Of a DNA stretch of 64,000 nucleotides, positions 42,189 through 51,223 are shown piece after piece. The stretch comes from Microbulbifer sp. Q7 (GTDB taxonomy: Bacteria > Pseudomonadota > Gammaproteobacteria > Pseudomonadales > Cellvibrionaceae). Positions within the stretch are counted from its first letter, which is position 1; each line of letters opens with the position of its first letter. Location: the NCBI RefSeq assembly GCF_001639145.1, contig NZ_LROY01000001.1, positions 436,501 through 500,500 of the forward strand. Direction: 5' to 3'. Both the position numbers and the translations under genes were made by a program. The notes under the pieces were generated by a model. The model was not told where the DNA came from. It saw only the letters and a program-made list of their open reading frames with translations, and did no database searches.

Positions 42189-43892
42189 TTACATGGTGGG
42201 GGTTTTCATCATGAACAGGAATTGCTGAACAGCGCTCTTTGTCTCCGGCCGAAGATTGGTGATGCCTTCATACGGCATACCTGTGGCGGGTCCCTCGCTA
42301 GGGTACTTTTGCTTGCGCGCCATGTGTCTCTGCAGCATTCGCACAAACTTGGCGCCGCCCCACGCTCCGATCTCGGTTGACACTGGCTTCTCTTCGCGGG
42401 TGTCGCGGAACAGGTCATAGAAATCCGCGAGAATCGCATTCTCAATTTTTCCGCCGGGTATAGCCAGCTTGTACTGTTCCTTTATCACCGCCTCTAGCGC
42501 GTTAATGTTGTACAGGAAGACGTAATCGCGACGCCCATGCGTGTCACCGTTTAGCCAAAGTGCAGTCTGGTCGAGACCATCGATAATACGATCTCGTGGT
42601 ATTTCGTCATGGGCGCCACCGATACGAGCGAGGGTGGTGAACAGGTCTGTAACATGCACGATATCGCCAGTAACCGAGTCCGCCTCGATCATGCCGGGCC
42701 AGCGGACAAACGCATCTACCCGCACACCGCCCTCGGTGGTGGCTCCCTTGCCCCCGCGAAAAATCATCGGCGAGTAGCCTGACTTCGGCGAATATTTTGT
42801 GAAGTGACCGTTGTCCCCCATGATGATTACGATGGTGTTGTCGACAATGCCCAGCGCTTCCACTTCTCTCATCATGTCGCCAATCCACTGGTCCACCAGT
42901 TTCATTTTTTCCACGTAGTTGCCGCCGTTTGGGGTGGTGTATTCATCGTAGGAAGCACGTGGACCTGTCAGTGGGTAAAGTGGCCAGTAGTTAAGGAAGA
43001 ATGGCTTGTCCTCCTTCGCCAGCTTGCGCAGCTGCTCCATAGCTTGAGCCTGGTAGCGGTAGTTCATCTCCTCGTATTTTTTCTCGGTCCAGCGTTCGCC
43101 GGGTTTAATGCCGACTTCCTTTACCGGTTGGCCGCGGGTTCCCTCGACGCCCAGCGCCATTGCCGAGGCATCCGTGCGCAGCCAGCGGTCCATTGTATAG
43201 CGGTCGTCGTAATTGTTGTCGCCGATACCGACAGACACTTCCTCGTTAGCTGCATCGTCGTGAAAGATCGTCAGCTGACCTTGCTGGTGAATTGGGAAGG
43301 CAGCGTAATCAAAGCCCTGAAAATTCGGCCAGGCCTCCTTGATGTCCCCCATGTGCCATTTACCGATGTGGGTAGTGTTGTAACCATTCGCTGAGAGAAT
43401 CTCTGCCAGTGTGACCTCCTTGCCCGCGAGACCAAAGCCAGAGATGTCCACTGCGGTGTTTCCCATTCCATTACGATGAGGCTGGCGTCCAGTCATCATC
43501 GCCACCCGGGTCGGGGTGCAGGAGGGCTCCGTGTACATGCGCACCATGCGCATACCCTCACGGGCCACTTTGTTGATCGAGGGTGTCTCGTAGCCACGGA
43601 TCATGTTCAGGGTACGGCTACCCAGATCGCCGAATCCAATGTCGTCGATCAGGATGTAGATAATATTCGGCGGCTTGCCACCATTGCTGCGCTTGAACTC
43701 AGCCAGCCGTTGGTCCAGCACCTTGTCTTCCTCCGCCCAGCGTTCCCCGTTCTGTTGCTGCAGAACATAGAACTCGGCGTCATGGACGATGGGTTTGCCC
43801 GCGAGCGCGGTGGAGCTGAACAGTATCGCACCTAGCACGACGAGGCTCCTCGCTACTAGCCGGGATAGTGCTTCAGGTTGTCGAGTGGACAT
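42189..43892 (-). CDS. Cysteine-type sulfatase (arylsulfatase family)
   Basis: Periplasmic type I sulfatase that would hydrolyse sulfate esters. The signal peptide (RLVARSLVVLGAILFSSTALA) is followed by the metal-binding pair ILIDDIGFGDLGS. The sulfatase signature PSCTPTRVAMMTGRQPHRNG contains the cysteine that is converted to formylglycine; HIGKWHMGD and IIMGDNGHFTKYS hold further active-site residues. I chose the ATG at 43892 (MSTRQPEAL), with AGGAG six bases upstream, over an in-frame ATG at 43925. The length is 567 residues. It needs a formylglycine-generating enzyme, which is not in this window. It lies 91 bases after the outer-membrane barrel gene on the same strand, probably one operon. 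The 257 bases beyond its stop hold nothing I recognise. Confidence 0.88.
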   Translation of the reverse strand: MSTRQPEALSRLVARSLVVLGAILFSSTALAGKPIVHDAEFYVLQQQNGERWAEEDKVLDQRLAEFKRSNGGKPPNIIYILIDDIGFGDLGSRTLNMIRGYETPSINKVAREGMRMVRMYTEPSCTPTRVAMMTGRQPHRNGMGNTAVDISGFGLAGKEVTLAEILSANGYNTTHIGKWHMGDIKEAWPNFQGFDYAAFPIHQQGQLTIFHDDAANEEVSVGIGDNNYDDRYTMDRWLRTDASAMALGVEGTRGQPVKEVGIKPGERWTEKKYEEMNYRYQAQAMEQLRKLAKEDKPFFLNYWPLYPLTGPRASYDEYTTPNGGNYVEKMKLVDQWIGDMMREVEALGIVDNTIVIIMGDNGHFTKYSPKSGYSPMIFRGGKGATTEGGVRVDAFVRWPGMIEADSVTGDIVHVTDLFTTLARIGGAHDEIPRDRIIDGLDQTALWLNGDTHGRRDYVFLYNINALEAVIKEQYKLAIPGGKIENAILADFYDLFRDTREEKPVSTEIGAWGGAKFVRMLQRHMARKQKYPSEGPATGMPYEGITNLRPETKSAVQQFLFMMKTPTM

Positions 43893-43983
43893 GAAAAGCT
43901 CCTGTTGGTTTGAGTTCTTCTTCACTTAAGGTGGTCCCGGTATCCGAATTTTTATTACCGGTAAAACTAGCTAGCTTTAGGAA

Positions 43984-44769
43984 TTAGAAGTAGAAGTTTA
44001 CGCCCAGCACCGGGCCCTGCTGGTCGCCGTCGAAGCCATATTGGCTCAGGCCGTCTTTACCGTTGGCGAAGTAAGTGCTCAGGTAGCGGTAGCCGGCAAA
44101 GGCCGAGCCCCAGTCGCGGAACTGATAGTCGAACAGGCCGATAGCATGGAATGCTCTGTTATCTGACCCTCCGTAGCCGAAGTCGCCGCGCACCCGAAAA
44201 CGCCAGCACTTGTTGATGACACTGGTATAGCGAACACCCGCGAAAGGGTGTGTCCAGCTGTCGCCTAACTCGAGCCGGTCAAACAGGGAAGAGTCGCCGG
44301 GCAGAGAATTGCTAAACTTTACCGTCATATCCTGCTCGATATAGCGCAAGCCACCCAGCAGTTCCCAGGTGCCACTGTCCGAGCTTACGAGCGTCCAGCC
44401 AAGGCCGCCCTCGATCATTACGTCCCTGAAGTCGATGTCTGAGCGTACCTCCACCGGCCCTACTTCGGTTCGGTTACTTGGCTTCAGCTTGGCGTAGTTA
44501 TACTCAGCGAAGAATGTAATGGTGCCATTGGTAGCCTCAGCGTGGATCGAGAAGGCTGCTTCGAGGTTCTCCAAAATATCGTCCTGAAAGTCCAGATCCA
44601 GTGGCGCTTCGATACCGCCTGCGCTCGATGTGCCCTCCACACTCTTGGCCCAAAGGTACAAAGGGGCGACACTAAACGCCCAGTCATCGGCAAAAGCGGG
44701 GACAGCTGCAAGAGAGATGGCGGAGCCCAACGCGGTTGCTGCCAAAGTCAGTTTGTTGTTATTGCCCAT
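43984..44769 (-). CDS. Predicted outer membrane beta-barrel protein
   Basis: A 261-residue exported protein with signal peptide (ATALGSAISLAAVPAFA) and alternating hydrophobic/polar strands. It ends in a C-terminal phenylalanine (GPVLGVNFYF), which is the outer-membrane assembly signal. Strand-like segments include WAFSVAPLYLWAKSVEG, GTITFFAEYNYAKLKP and CWRFRVRGDFGYGG, suggesting an 8-12-stranded barrel. I do not recognise a named family. The next gene on the strand is the sulfatase, so it may be a porin or partner for sulfated substrates, which is an inference from position only. Ribosome site AGGGGGG precedes the ATG at 44769. Confidence 0.7.
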   Translation of the reverse strand: MGNNNKLTLAATALGSAISLAAVPAFADDWAFSVAPLYLWAKSVEGTSSAGGIEAPLDLDFQDDILENLEAAFSIHAEATNGTITFFAEYNYAKLKPSNRTEVGPVEVRSDIDFRDVMIEGGLGWTLVSSDSGTWELLGGLRYIEQDMTVKFSNSLPGDSSLFDRLELGDSWTHPFAGVRYTSVINKCWRFRVRGDFGYGGSDNRAFHAIGLFDYQFRDWGSAFAGYRYLSTYFANGKDGLSQYGFDGDQQGPVLGVNFYF

Positions 44770-44865
44770 AGTGTCCCCCCTGCTCTTAAATCAATTTTGG
44801 AATTTGCCAATATTGTTATAGCAGTAGAAACCAACAGCATCGCTGGTCATGCGTTGTGAGCAGAA

Positions 44866-44900
44866 ACAAAAAACCCGCGAACAATCGCGGGTCTTTTGTT
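44866..44900. terminator. Terminator of the amidohydrolase gene (bidirectional shape)
   Basis: Stem ACCCGCGA / TCGCGGGT with loop ACAA; A run on the left, CTTTTG on the right. On the minus strand six T residues follow the stem, ending the amidohydrolase transcript 20-55 bases past its stop. Confidence 0.85.
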
Positions 44901-44920
44901 TGTAGCTGGCTGACTTGGAA

Positions 44921-47900
44921 TCAGTGCACCCAGTGGTGGCGCTCCTGCTTCTCTTGAATGGCTTCTGCCGTCGGTGTCGGCATGGCGCTGACCGGCAGGC
45001 GCTCATGGAAGAATGCCAGGCGCTCGTCGCCGTCCACCTCGTTCATGGTGGCCGCATCAAATACCTTGCCGTTGATCACGGTGTATTTGATGTTCTCGGA
45101 CAGGCGCAGGTTTTCCAGCGGGTTGCCGTCCACCACGATGATGTCCGCCAGCTTGCCGGGCTCCAGGCTGCCCAGGTCTTTATCCATTCCCAGATAGCGC
45201 GCACCGTCGATGGTGCCGGCGCGGAAGGCTTCCCACGGGGTGAAGCCGCCCTGCCCCATCATCCACAGTTCCCAGTGTGCGCCGAGACCTTCGCGCTGGC
45301 CGTGGGCACCGATGTGCACGGTGACACCCTTGTCACGCAGGGTTTTTGCATGCTCAGCCACATTGAAGTGGTTGTAGTGGTGATCCGGCGCACGCTCGCG
45401 ACGAATGGAACGCGGGTTGACGATAAAGTCCGGAGTAAAGCGAGTCAGGCGCTCGTTCTTCCACACCTCGGTGTGATCGTACCAGTAGTACTCACCGGTA
45501 AGACCGCCGTAGGCGACCACGAAGGTCGGTGTGTAACCTACCTGGGTCTGGCCCCACAGTTGCTCCACATCGGAGTAGATATTGGCGATGGGCAGGGAGT
45601 GCTCGACGCCGGTATGACCGTCCACAATCATGTTCATGTTGTGCTGGTACTTACCGCCACCTTCCGGCATCACCATGATGCCGTGCTTGCGCGCCGCCTC
45701 CAGCACCTGCTGACGCTGTTCGCGGCGGGGCTGGTTGTAGCTTTTCACGGAAATCGCGCCCATTTCCTTCAGGCGGCCCACATGGAACTCGGCATCTTCC
45801 AGGCTGTTGATCTTGGCTTTGTAGCCGGGGCCCTTGGCGCCGTAAAGAATGGTGCCGGTGGAATAGATGCGCGGACCGTTGATCACACCCGCCTTTTGCA
45901 TCTCTGACGCAGAGAAGATCTCACTGCTGTCGTTGGACGGGTCGTGAATGGTGGTCACACCGAATGCCAGGCTGGAATACAGGTTCCAGTTTTGCTGCGG
46001 GATGATCTCCTCGCGGCCCTGGGCGCCGTGGGCGTGGGCATCGATCAGGCCGGGCAGCACCGTTTTGCCGGTGACATCGATACGCTGTGTGCCCACAGGA
46101 ATTTCCACTTCACTGCTGGTGCCCACCGCGACGATACGGTTGCCGCGGAACAGCACGATGCCGTTTTCGATGATTTCCTGTGCCTGGTCGGCATCGCGCA
46201 TGGTCACCACAGTACCGCCGGTGAGCGCCACCAGCTTGTCGGAGTTGGCGAACTTCTGCTTGAAGCTGAGATCGATGCCCTCGCTCACTGGTTCCGGCAG
46301 TTGCTCCGGGGCACCGGCGACAAAATCAAACGCGTCCTTGAGTTCGCGCTCGTACAGTTTGGGGCCGTGGGCCCAACCCAGGGTCGCGCTGTCGGCGGAC
46401 CAGTGCAGGTTTTCACCGGCGCGCTTGGAGACCTGGGTCACCTTGACCGCGGTCGCCTTGGGGCCAATGGACTCGGATTTGCCAGTGTGCATGAACGGGG
46501 CGGCAAATGCCTTGAAGTCCTGGGTAAAGGCGACCCAGCGGCTATCGGGCGACAGGCGGAAGGAAGTGATTTCCGCACCGTGCAGATGCTCCCGCTCGTC
46601 CTTGCCGTTGGCGTCCACACTCTTGAACACTCGCTTGCCGCCGTTACCGTAGACAAACTCGGAGAAGTAGATGCGGTCGCTGTCGGCACCGAAGTGCGGC
46701 TCGTAACCGGACTTGGCAATACGGCGCTGCCAGTCACCGTCGGCATCTGCCAGGTAAATACCCGGCTCCAGAGAGTACTCCGGGCTCAACAGGTAACCGC
46801 CGGTAAAGCGACGGAAGGTCACCAGTTCGCCATCTGGGGAGAAGCTCGGCTCCACGTACAGGCCGGGCTCCTTGGTGATGTTCTTGCCGCGGCCGTTGCG
46901 GGCGGAAACCACGCGCACCTGGCCGAGTTTTTCGTCGTTCCAGGTGACGTAAGTGATGCTTTTGCCGTCGCGGGACCAGCTCGGATAGAACTCGAAATGC
47001 TCATCCTGACGGGTCAATCGGCGGCGTTCACCACTTTTCACGTCCTGAACGTAGATTTTACCCAGCGCCTGGAAGGCGATCTGCTTGCCGTCCGGGGACT
47101 TCTGTGCCCAGCGGATCATCTTCACATCGAACTGCTCCGGTGCCACATCCACCGGGAAGCGCACCGCGTCGGCGACTTTCTTCTCGGTCTTGATGTGCGC
47201 CACGATTTCCCGCGGGCCGTTATCGATGCTGCTGCCATCGGCGGCGATGCGCAGGAACTTACCCTTGCTCCACACGATCAGGGATTTGCCATCGGGCATC
47301 CAGTCGTAGTGCACGTAGTTGCCGTGGGAACCAAAGGTTTCCTGCAGGTCGCGCTCCAGCTCGGAGTAAATCGGTGTTTCGAGACCAGTGGACAGGTCTT
47401 TGACGAACAGGGACGTGTTGAAGTCCTGGCGGCGAACAAACGCCAGCTTCTTACCGTCCGGTGAGGGCATGGGCGCAATGGAGCCGCCGGGGCCAGAGAC
47501 GAAGGTCTCGTCCTTGCCATCGTTCAGGTCGTAGCGGTTGATGGCAAAAATCTGCTGGGTGGAGTTCTTGTTGTACTCCCACACGGTGCCTGGGGTGGTG
47601 TCGATGGTGTAATAGATGTAGCGGCCATCCGGCGAGAACACTGCATCGGAGATGTTCTTCTGTGCGATATCGCCGCCCAGGCGCGCCTTGATCTGGCGGC
47701 CCTCGCCACCCCCGTGGTGGTACATCCAGATTTCACCGGCGGGAATACTGCGGCCACTCATAAAGCCTTTACGCGCCACCAGGTACTGGCCATCGGGGCT
47801 GAAGCTGGGAGCATGCACCAGGTTCTCTCGCTCGGTGGTCAGCTGGCGCAGGTTGTCGCCGTTGCGATCCATGATCCAGATGTTGTCGGCGCCGTCGCGG

Positions 47901-48247
47901 TCGCTCACAAACACGATGGACTTGCCGTCCGGGCTGAAGCGCGGCTGGATATTCCACGCAATCTCATTGGTGATGGCCTTCGCCTCACCACCGCTGACCG
48001 GCATTTCATAGATGTCACCCAGCATATCGAAGACGATGGTTTTACCGTCTGGGCTGATATCCAGGTTGCTCCAGGTGGTTTCGCGGGTATCCAGCGGGAT
48101 GGACTTGAACTCGTAGGGCGGCTTGTTCACGTCCCACTTGTCCGCCTCTTGTTTGCCCGCTTCTGCGGCGGCGGCCAGCGGCAGGGTCAGGGCTAGGCCG
48201 GCGCCGCCGATCAGGCGTGCCAGCTTGCTGACTTTGGAATGGATCAT
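44921..48247 (-). CDS. TolB-like beta-propeller / amidohydrolase fusion protein
   Basis: Exported two-part protein of 1108 residues. A signal peptide (GGAGLALTLPLAAAAEA) is followed by about 650 residues of WD40-like PD40 repeats, each with the phrase SPDGK or similar: DISPDGKTIVFDM, RFSPDGKSIVFVSDRDG, VFSPDGRYIYYT and PSPDGKKLAFVRR. The last 400 residues form a metal-dependent amidohydrolase: IDAHAHGAQG (HxH metal site) near residue 745, VDGHTGVEHSLPIAN, and a C-terminal GSLEPGKLADIIVVDGNPLENL. This TolB-amidohydrolase arrangement occurs in marine and Xanthomonas-type bacteria, where it may act on peptides or other secreted amides; the substrate is unknown. The ATG at 48247 has AGGAG eight bases upstream. 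Confidence 0.85.
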   Translation of the reverse strand: MIHSKVSKLARLIGGAGLALTLPLAAAAEAGKQEADKWDVNKPPYEFKSIPLDTRETTWSNLDISPDGKTIVFDMLGDIYEMPVSGGEAKAITNEIAWNIQPRFSPDGKSIVFVSDRDGADNIWIMDRNGDNLRQLTTERENLVHAPSFSPDGQYLVARKGFMSGRSIPAGEIWMYHHGGGEGRQIKARLGGDIAQKNISDAVFSPDGRYIYYTIDTTPGTVWEYNKNSTQQIFAINRYDLNDGKDETFVSGPGGSIAPMPSPDGKKLAFVRRQDFNTSLFVKDLSTGLETPIYSELERDLQETFGSHGNYVHYDWMPDGKSLIVWSKGKFLRIAADGSSIDNGPREIVAHIKTEKKVADAVRFPVDVAPEQFDVKMIRWAQKSPDGKQIAFQALGKIYVQDVKSGERRRLTRQDEHFEFYPSWSRDGKSITYVTWNDEKLGQVRVVSARNGRGKNITKEPGLYVEPSFSPDGELVTFRRFTGGYLLSPEYSLEPGIYLADADGDWQRRIAKSGYEPHFGADSDRIYFSEFVYGNGGKRVFKSVDANGKDEREHLHGAEITSFRLSPDSRWVAFTQDFKAFAAPFMHTGKSESIGPKATAVKVTQVSKRAGENLHWSADSATLGWAHGPKLYERELKDAFDFVAGAPEQLPEPVSEGIDLSFKQKFANSDKLVALTGGTVVTMRDADQAQEIIENGIVLFRGNRIVAVGTSSEVEIPVGTQRIDVTGKTVLPGLIDAHAHGAQGREEIIPQQNWNLYSSLAFGVTTIHDPSNDSSEIFSASEMQKAGVINGPRIYSTGTILYGAKGPGYKAKINSLEDAEFHVGRLKEMGAISVKSYNQPRREQRQQVLEAARKHGIMVMPEGGGKYQHNMNMIVDGHTGVEHSLPIANIYSDVEQLWGQTQVGYTPTFVVAYGGLTGEYYWYDHTEVWKNERLTRFTPDFIVNPRSIRRERAPDHHYNHFNVAEHAKTLRDKGVTVHIGAHGQREGLGAHWELWMMGQGGFTPWEAFRAGTIDGARYLGMDKDLGSLEPGKLADIIVVDGNPLENLRLSENIKYTVINGKVFDAATMNEVDGDERLAFFHERLPVSAMPTPTAEAIQEKQERHHWVH

Positions 48248-48517
48248 TCAGGGCTCCTGGGTTACTGGAGTGGTCTTGGAAGTCGCGGCCGCCCCGGTAA
48301 GGCACCGCTATTTGAAAAATGACTATCGTGACAAATTACTGGATTCCCGGCAAAACTCAACGCATCTACGCCGAACGGGGGAAAACTCGGGATATCCCGA
48401 GGTGACCGGATTTTTGCCTGTGAAAAGGTGCCCCAGCTTGCGCCCTTCCGCCAAACAGCGTGACTAGACTGGGGTAAGGGGTGCCGCGGGGCGCATCCCA
48501 TCCAGGACAGACCAGCA

Positions 48518-49315
48518 ATGACTCACCACAAGGATCAGGACAGGCCCAAGAGTGATCGCCAGATTCTTTCGGAGCAGATGGACGAAAGCCTGCGGGAATA
48601 CAATCGCAACAACCGTTCGCTGCTGCTCTCGTCGATGGCGGCGGGCATGGAGATTGGCTTCAGCGTGTTCCTGATCGCGGCGTTTTACAGTCATTTCCAT
48701 GCCAGTATCTCTCACCAACTGATGTACCTGCTGGCTGCACTGAGCTATCCCGTCGGCTTTATGCTGGTGATCATCGGCCGTTCGGACCTGTTTACCGAGC
48801 ACACGACGCTGGCGATCCTGCCGGTGCTGGATGGTCGAAAATCCTTTCCACAGTTATTGCGGGTATGGGGCTTTATCTACTCGGGCAACATGCTGGGGGC
48901 CATTGTATTCAGTGCCCTGTTTGTCCAGTTTGTGGATATGACCGACCGATTCGATGCGTCAGTGTTTACTTACTACGGTGAGAAAATGCTCGCTGACGGC
49001 GTTGGTGGACAATTTCTAGGTGCCATTTTCGCCGGCTGGCTGATGGGGCAATTGGCGTGGATGGTGACCTCATCTGCGGAAACCATCAGCCGTATCACCG
49101 TGGTCGCGATCATCACCTTTGTCATCGGTCTTGGTGGCCTGCCGCACTGTATTGCGGGCGCGGTGGGCATGTTCTGCGCCTGGTTTGCCAAAAACACCAC
49201 CGTCGGGCTATTGGATGTACTCCAGTTCCTCGCCATTGCCACCACGGGCAATATCATCGGCGGCTCGATATTCGTCGGGCGGGTAAAATACAGCTCCATC
49301 CGCCATAGCCATTGA
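48518..49315 (+). CDS. Formate/nitrite transporter (FNT) family membrane protein
   Basis: Pentameric-channel family protein of 265 residues with six hydrophobic segments. Family features are MAAGMEIGFSVFLIAAFY, GRSDLFTEHTTLAILPVL (the TM-loop region equivalent to the FNT filter) and GLPHCIAGAVGMF. It resembles the YfdC-like branch, which carries a charged N-terminal extension (residues 1-35, rich in Asp, Arg and Gln), more than FocA or NirC. The substrate is therefore uncertain. It is divergent from the amidohydrolase gene across 270 bases, which must hold both promoters; I could not identify them. Confidence 0.82.
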   Translation: MTHHKDQDRPKSDRQILSEQMDESLREYNRNNRSLLLSSMAAGMEIGFSVFLIAAFYSHFHASISHQLMYLLAALSYPVGFMLVIIGRSDLFTEHTTLAILPVLDGRKSFPQLLRVWGFIYSGNMLGAIVFSALFVQFVDMTDRFDASVFTYYGEKMLADGVGGQFLGAIFAGWLMGQLAWMVTSSAETISRITVVAIITFVIGLGGLPHCIAGAVGMFCAWFAKNTTVGLLDVLQFLAIATTGNIIGGSIFVGRVKYSSIRHSH

Positions 49316-49435
49316 GGGAATTGGGGGCGGGTCGGGACATCATTCCGGGTTGCGGTTACCGTCTCAACTCGTGACAATCCGCTCCGATCAAAAACTAATA
49401 GCACCTAAACCAATAGCACCTCATCAGGGAACCCC

Positions 49436-50797
49436 ATGACCATCGATGTAGTTATCCTCGCCGCCGGTAAAGGCACCCGCATGCGCTCCGACCTGCCCAA
49501 AGTCCTGCACCCTATCGGTGGGGTACCCATGCTGGGGCGAGTCATTGAGGCGGCGAAAGGTCTTGGCGAAGTGGGTATCACTGTGGTGATCGGCCACGGC
49601 GCGGAGCTGGTGCGCGAGCGCTTTGCCGATAGCGGCGTACAGTTTGTGGAGCAGACCGAGCAGCTGGGCACTGGCCACGCGGTGGCACAGGCGATTCCGA
49701 ACTTCCGCGAAGGCGCCACGGTGCTGGTGCTCTACGGCGATGTACCGCTGGTGAAAACCGCCACCCTGCAGAACCTGCTGAACGCATCTGAAACCGGCCC
49801 GGCCCTGTTGTCGGTGGTGATGGAGGATCCGGCGGGTTACGGTCGCATAGTGCGTGACGAGGAGGGACAGGTACAGGCTATCGTCGAGCAGAAAGACGCC
49901 GACGCTGAGACCCTCAAAATCACCGAAATCAACACCGGCATTCTCGCCGCGCCCGCTAACTTGCTGGCCCAGTGGCTGCCGGAACTCTCCAGCGACAACG
50001 CCCAGGGTGAGTACTACCTGACCGATGTGATCGCGCGTTCAGTGCGTGAAAACATCGCCGTTACCGGCGTGATCGCCGACGATCCCAACGAAGTGGCTGG
50101 GGTAAACAGCCGTGCGCAACAGGCGGAACTGGAGCGGGCGCTGCAGGCGGACAACGCCAGTGCGCTGATGGCGGCCGGCGTCACTCTGCTGGACCCGGCG
50201 CGCATTGATGTCCGCGGCTCCCTTAATTGTGGTTCCGACGTCTCCATCGACATCAACTGCATCTTCGAAGGTGACGTCACCCTCGGCGATAACGTGAAAA
50301 TCGGCCCCAACTGCCTGCTGAAAAACTGCCAGCTGGCTGCAGGCACGGTGGTGGAAGCCAACTCGATTATCGAAGACGCTGTGGTGGGCGAAGCCTGTGC
50401 CATCGGTCCTTTTGCGCGCCTGCGTCCGGGCACCGAACTGGCCAATGGCGCCAAGGTGGGCAACTTCGTCGAAACCAAAAAGACCAAAATCGGCCTCGGC
50501 AGCAAGGTGAATCACCTGTCCTATATTGGCGATGCCGAAGTGGGCGAAGGCGTCAATATTGGCGCGGGTACTATCACCTGCAATTACGATGGCGTGAACA
50601 AATCCAAAACCGTGATCGGCGATGGGGCCTTTATTGGTTCCAACTCTGCGCTGGTGGCTCCGGTAGAAATTGGCGCCGGCGCCACCATTGGCGCGGGCTC
50701 CACCATTACTCGCGAAGTAAGTGCTGACGAACTGGCGGTGGCTCGTGGTAAGCAGCGCAATATCAGTGGCTGGCAGCGGCCTCGCAAAAAGTCTTGA
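49436..50797 (+). CDS. glmU: Bifunctional UDP-N-acetylglucosamine pyrophosphorylase / glucosamine-1-phosphate acetyltransferase
   Basis: Makes UDP-GlcNAc for peptidoglycan and lipopolysaccharide from glucosamine-1-phosphate. The N-terminal uridyltransferase domain opens with VVILAAGKGTRMRSDLPKVL (nucleotide-binding loop) and has QLGTGHAV and LYGDVPL. The C-terminal left-handed beta-helix acetyltransferase domain shows hexapeptide repeats (GPFARLRPGTELANGAKVGN, GVNIGAGTITCNYDG and IGAGATIGAGSTIT). The 453-residue length is standard. In Pseudomonas glmU is followed by a DeoR gene and glmS. Here the dehydrogenase operon and two repeat elements lie between. Confidence 0.98.
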   Translation: MTIDVVILAAGKGTRMRSDLPKVLHPIGGVPMLGRVIEAAKGLGEVGITVVIGHGAELVRERFADSGVQFVEQTEQLGTGHAVAQAIPNFREGATVLVLYGDVPLVKTATLQNLLNASETGPALLSVVMEDPAGYGRIVRDEEGQVQAIVEQKDADAETLKITEINTGILAAPANLLAQWLPELSSDNAQGEYYLTDVIARSVRENIAVTGVIADDPNEVAGVNSRAQQAELERALQADNASALMAAGVTLLDPARIDVRGSLNCGSDVSIDINCIFEGDVTLGDNVKIGPNCLLKNCQLAAGTVVEANSIIEDAVVGEACAIGPFARLRPGTELANGAKVGNFVETKKTKIGLGSKVNHLSYIGDAEVGEGVNIGAGTITCNYDGVNKSKTVIGDGAFIGSNSALVAPVEIGAGATIGAGSTITREVSADELAVARGKQRNISGWQRPRKKS

Positions 50798-50836
50798 GTC
50801 CTGTGGTCCTGGGTACTTTGAATTTGGTTGGGTGGC

Positions 50837-50947
50837 GGTGGAGCACCGGGTAAAGGTTTTCAGGACCGCTGTGAACCCATCCCTGGGCGCTGCGGCGCAA
50901 ACATCCTGTTTGCGACGCTCCTGAAAACCTTTACCCGGCACTCCACC
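50837..50947 (+). repeat. Nested-hairpin repeat, copy B
   Basis: A 111-base element 40 bases after glmU. The base stem is GGTGGAG/CTCCACC. The outer stem is 50844-50865 with 50919-50940, 20 of 22 paired. The mini-hairpin is CCCA-TCCC-TGGG, where copies A and C have TACA-TCCC-TGTA. The inner stem is GCGGCGCAAAC with GTTTGCGACGC. All stems differ from copies A and C, with both arms changed together. Confidence 0.9.
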
Positions 50948-51018
50948 TTCAGTCGAACCTAAACCACTTCGTAAAAACTTTCCTGATCCGCTAACAAAGT
51001 CCCAATCTTTAAAGCGAA

Positions 51019-51130
51019 GGTAAAGCGCCGGGTGTGGGGTTTCGGAAGCGTCAGCGACAGGGACGTCGCTGACGCAGCGTACAGGGATGTATTTACAGCG
51101 GTTCCGAAACCCCACACCCGGTGATTTACC
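51019..51130 (-). repeat. Nested-hairpin repeat, copy C
   Basis: A 112-base element in the opposite orientation to copy B, starting 71 bases after it and ending 93 bases before the E1-alpha gene. The base stem is GGTAAA/TTTACC. The outer stem is 51026-51047 with 51102-51123, 21 of 22 paired. The core is almost identical to copy A when read on the minus strand. The inner stem is GCGTCAGCGAC with GTCGCTGACGC, where A has a compensated G-C in place of A-T. Apart from copies B and C the 426-base glmU-E1-alpha gap shows no gene. Confidence 0.9.
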
Positions 51131-51223
51131 GCCACGGAACCAAGATAAAACGAACCCCACAACCCAAAGACCCCCAAAACCCCCAACTACACTAAAAGCA
51201 TCGGAATCCAAGGAACCCAGCCG

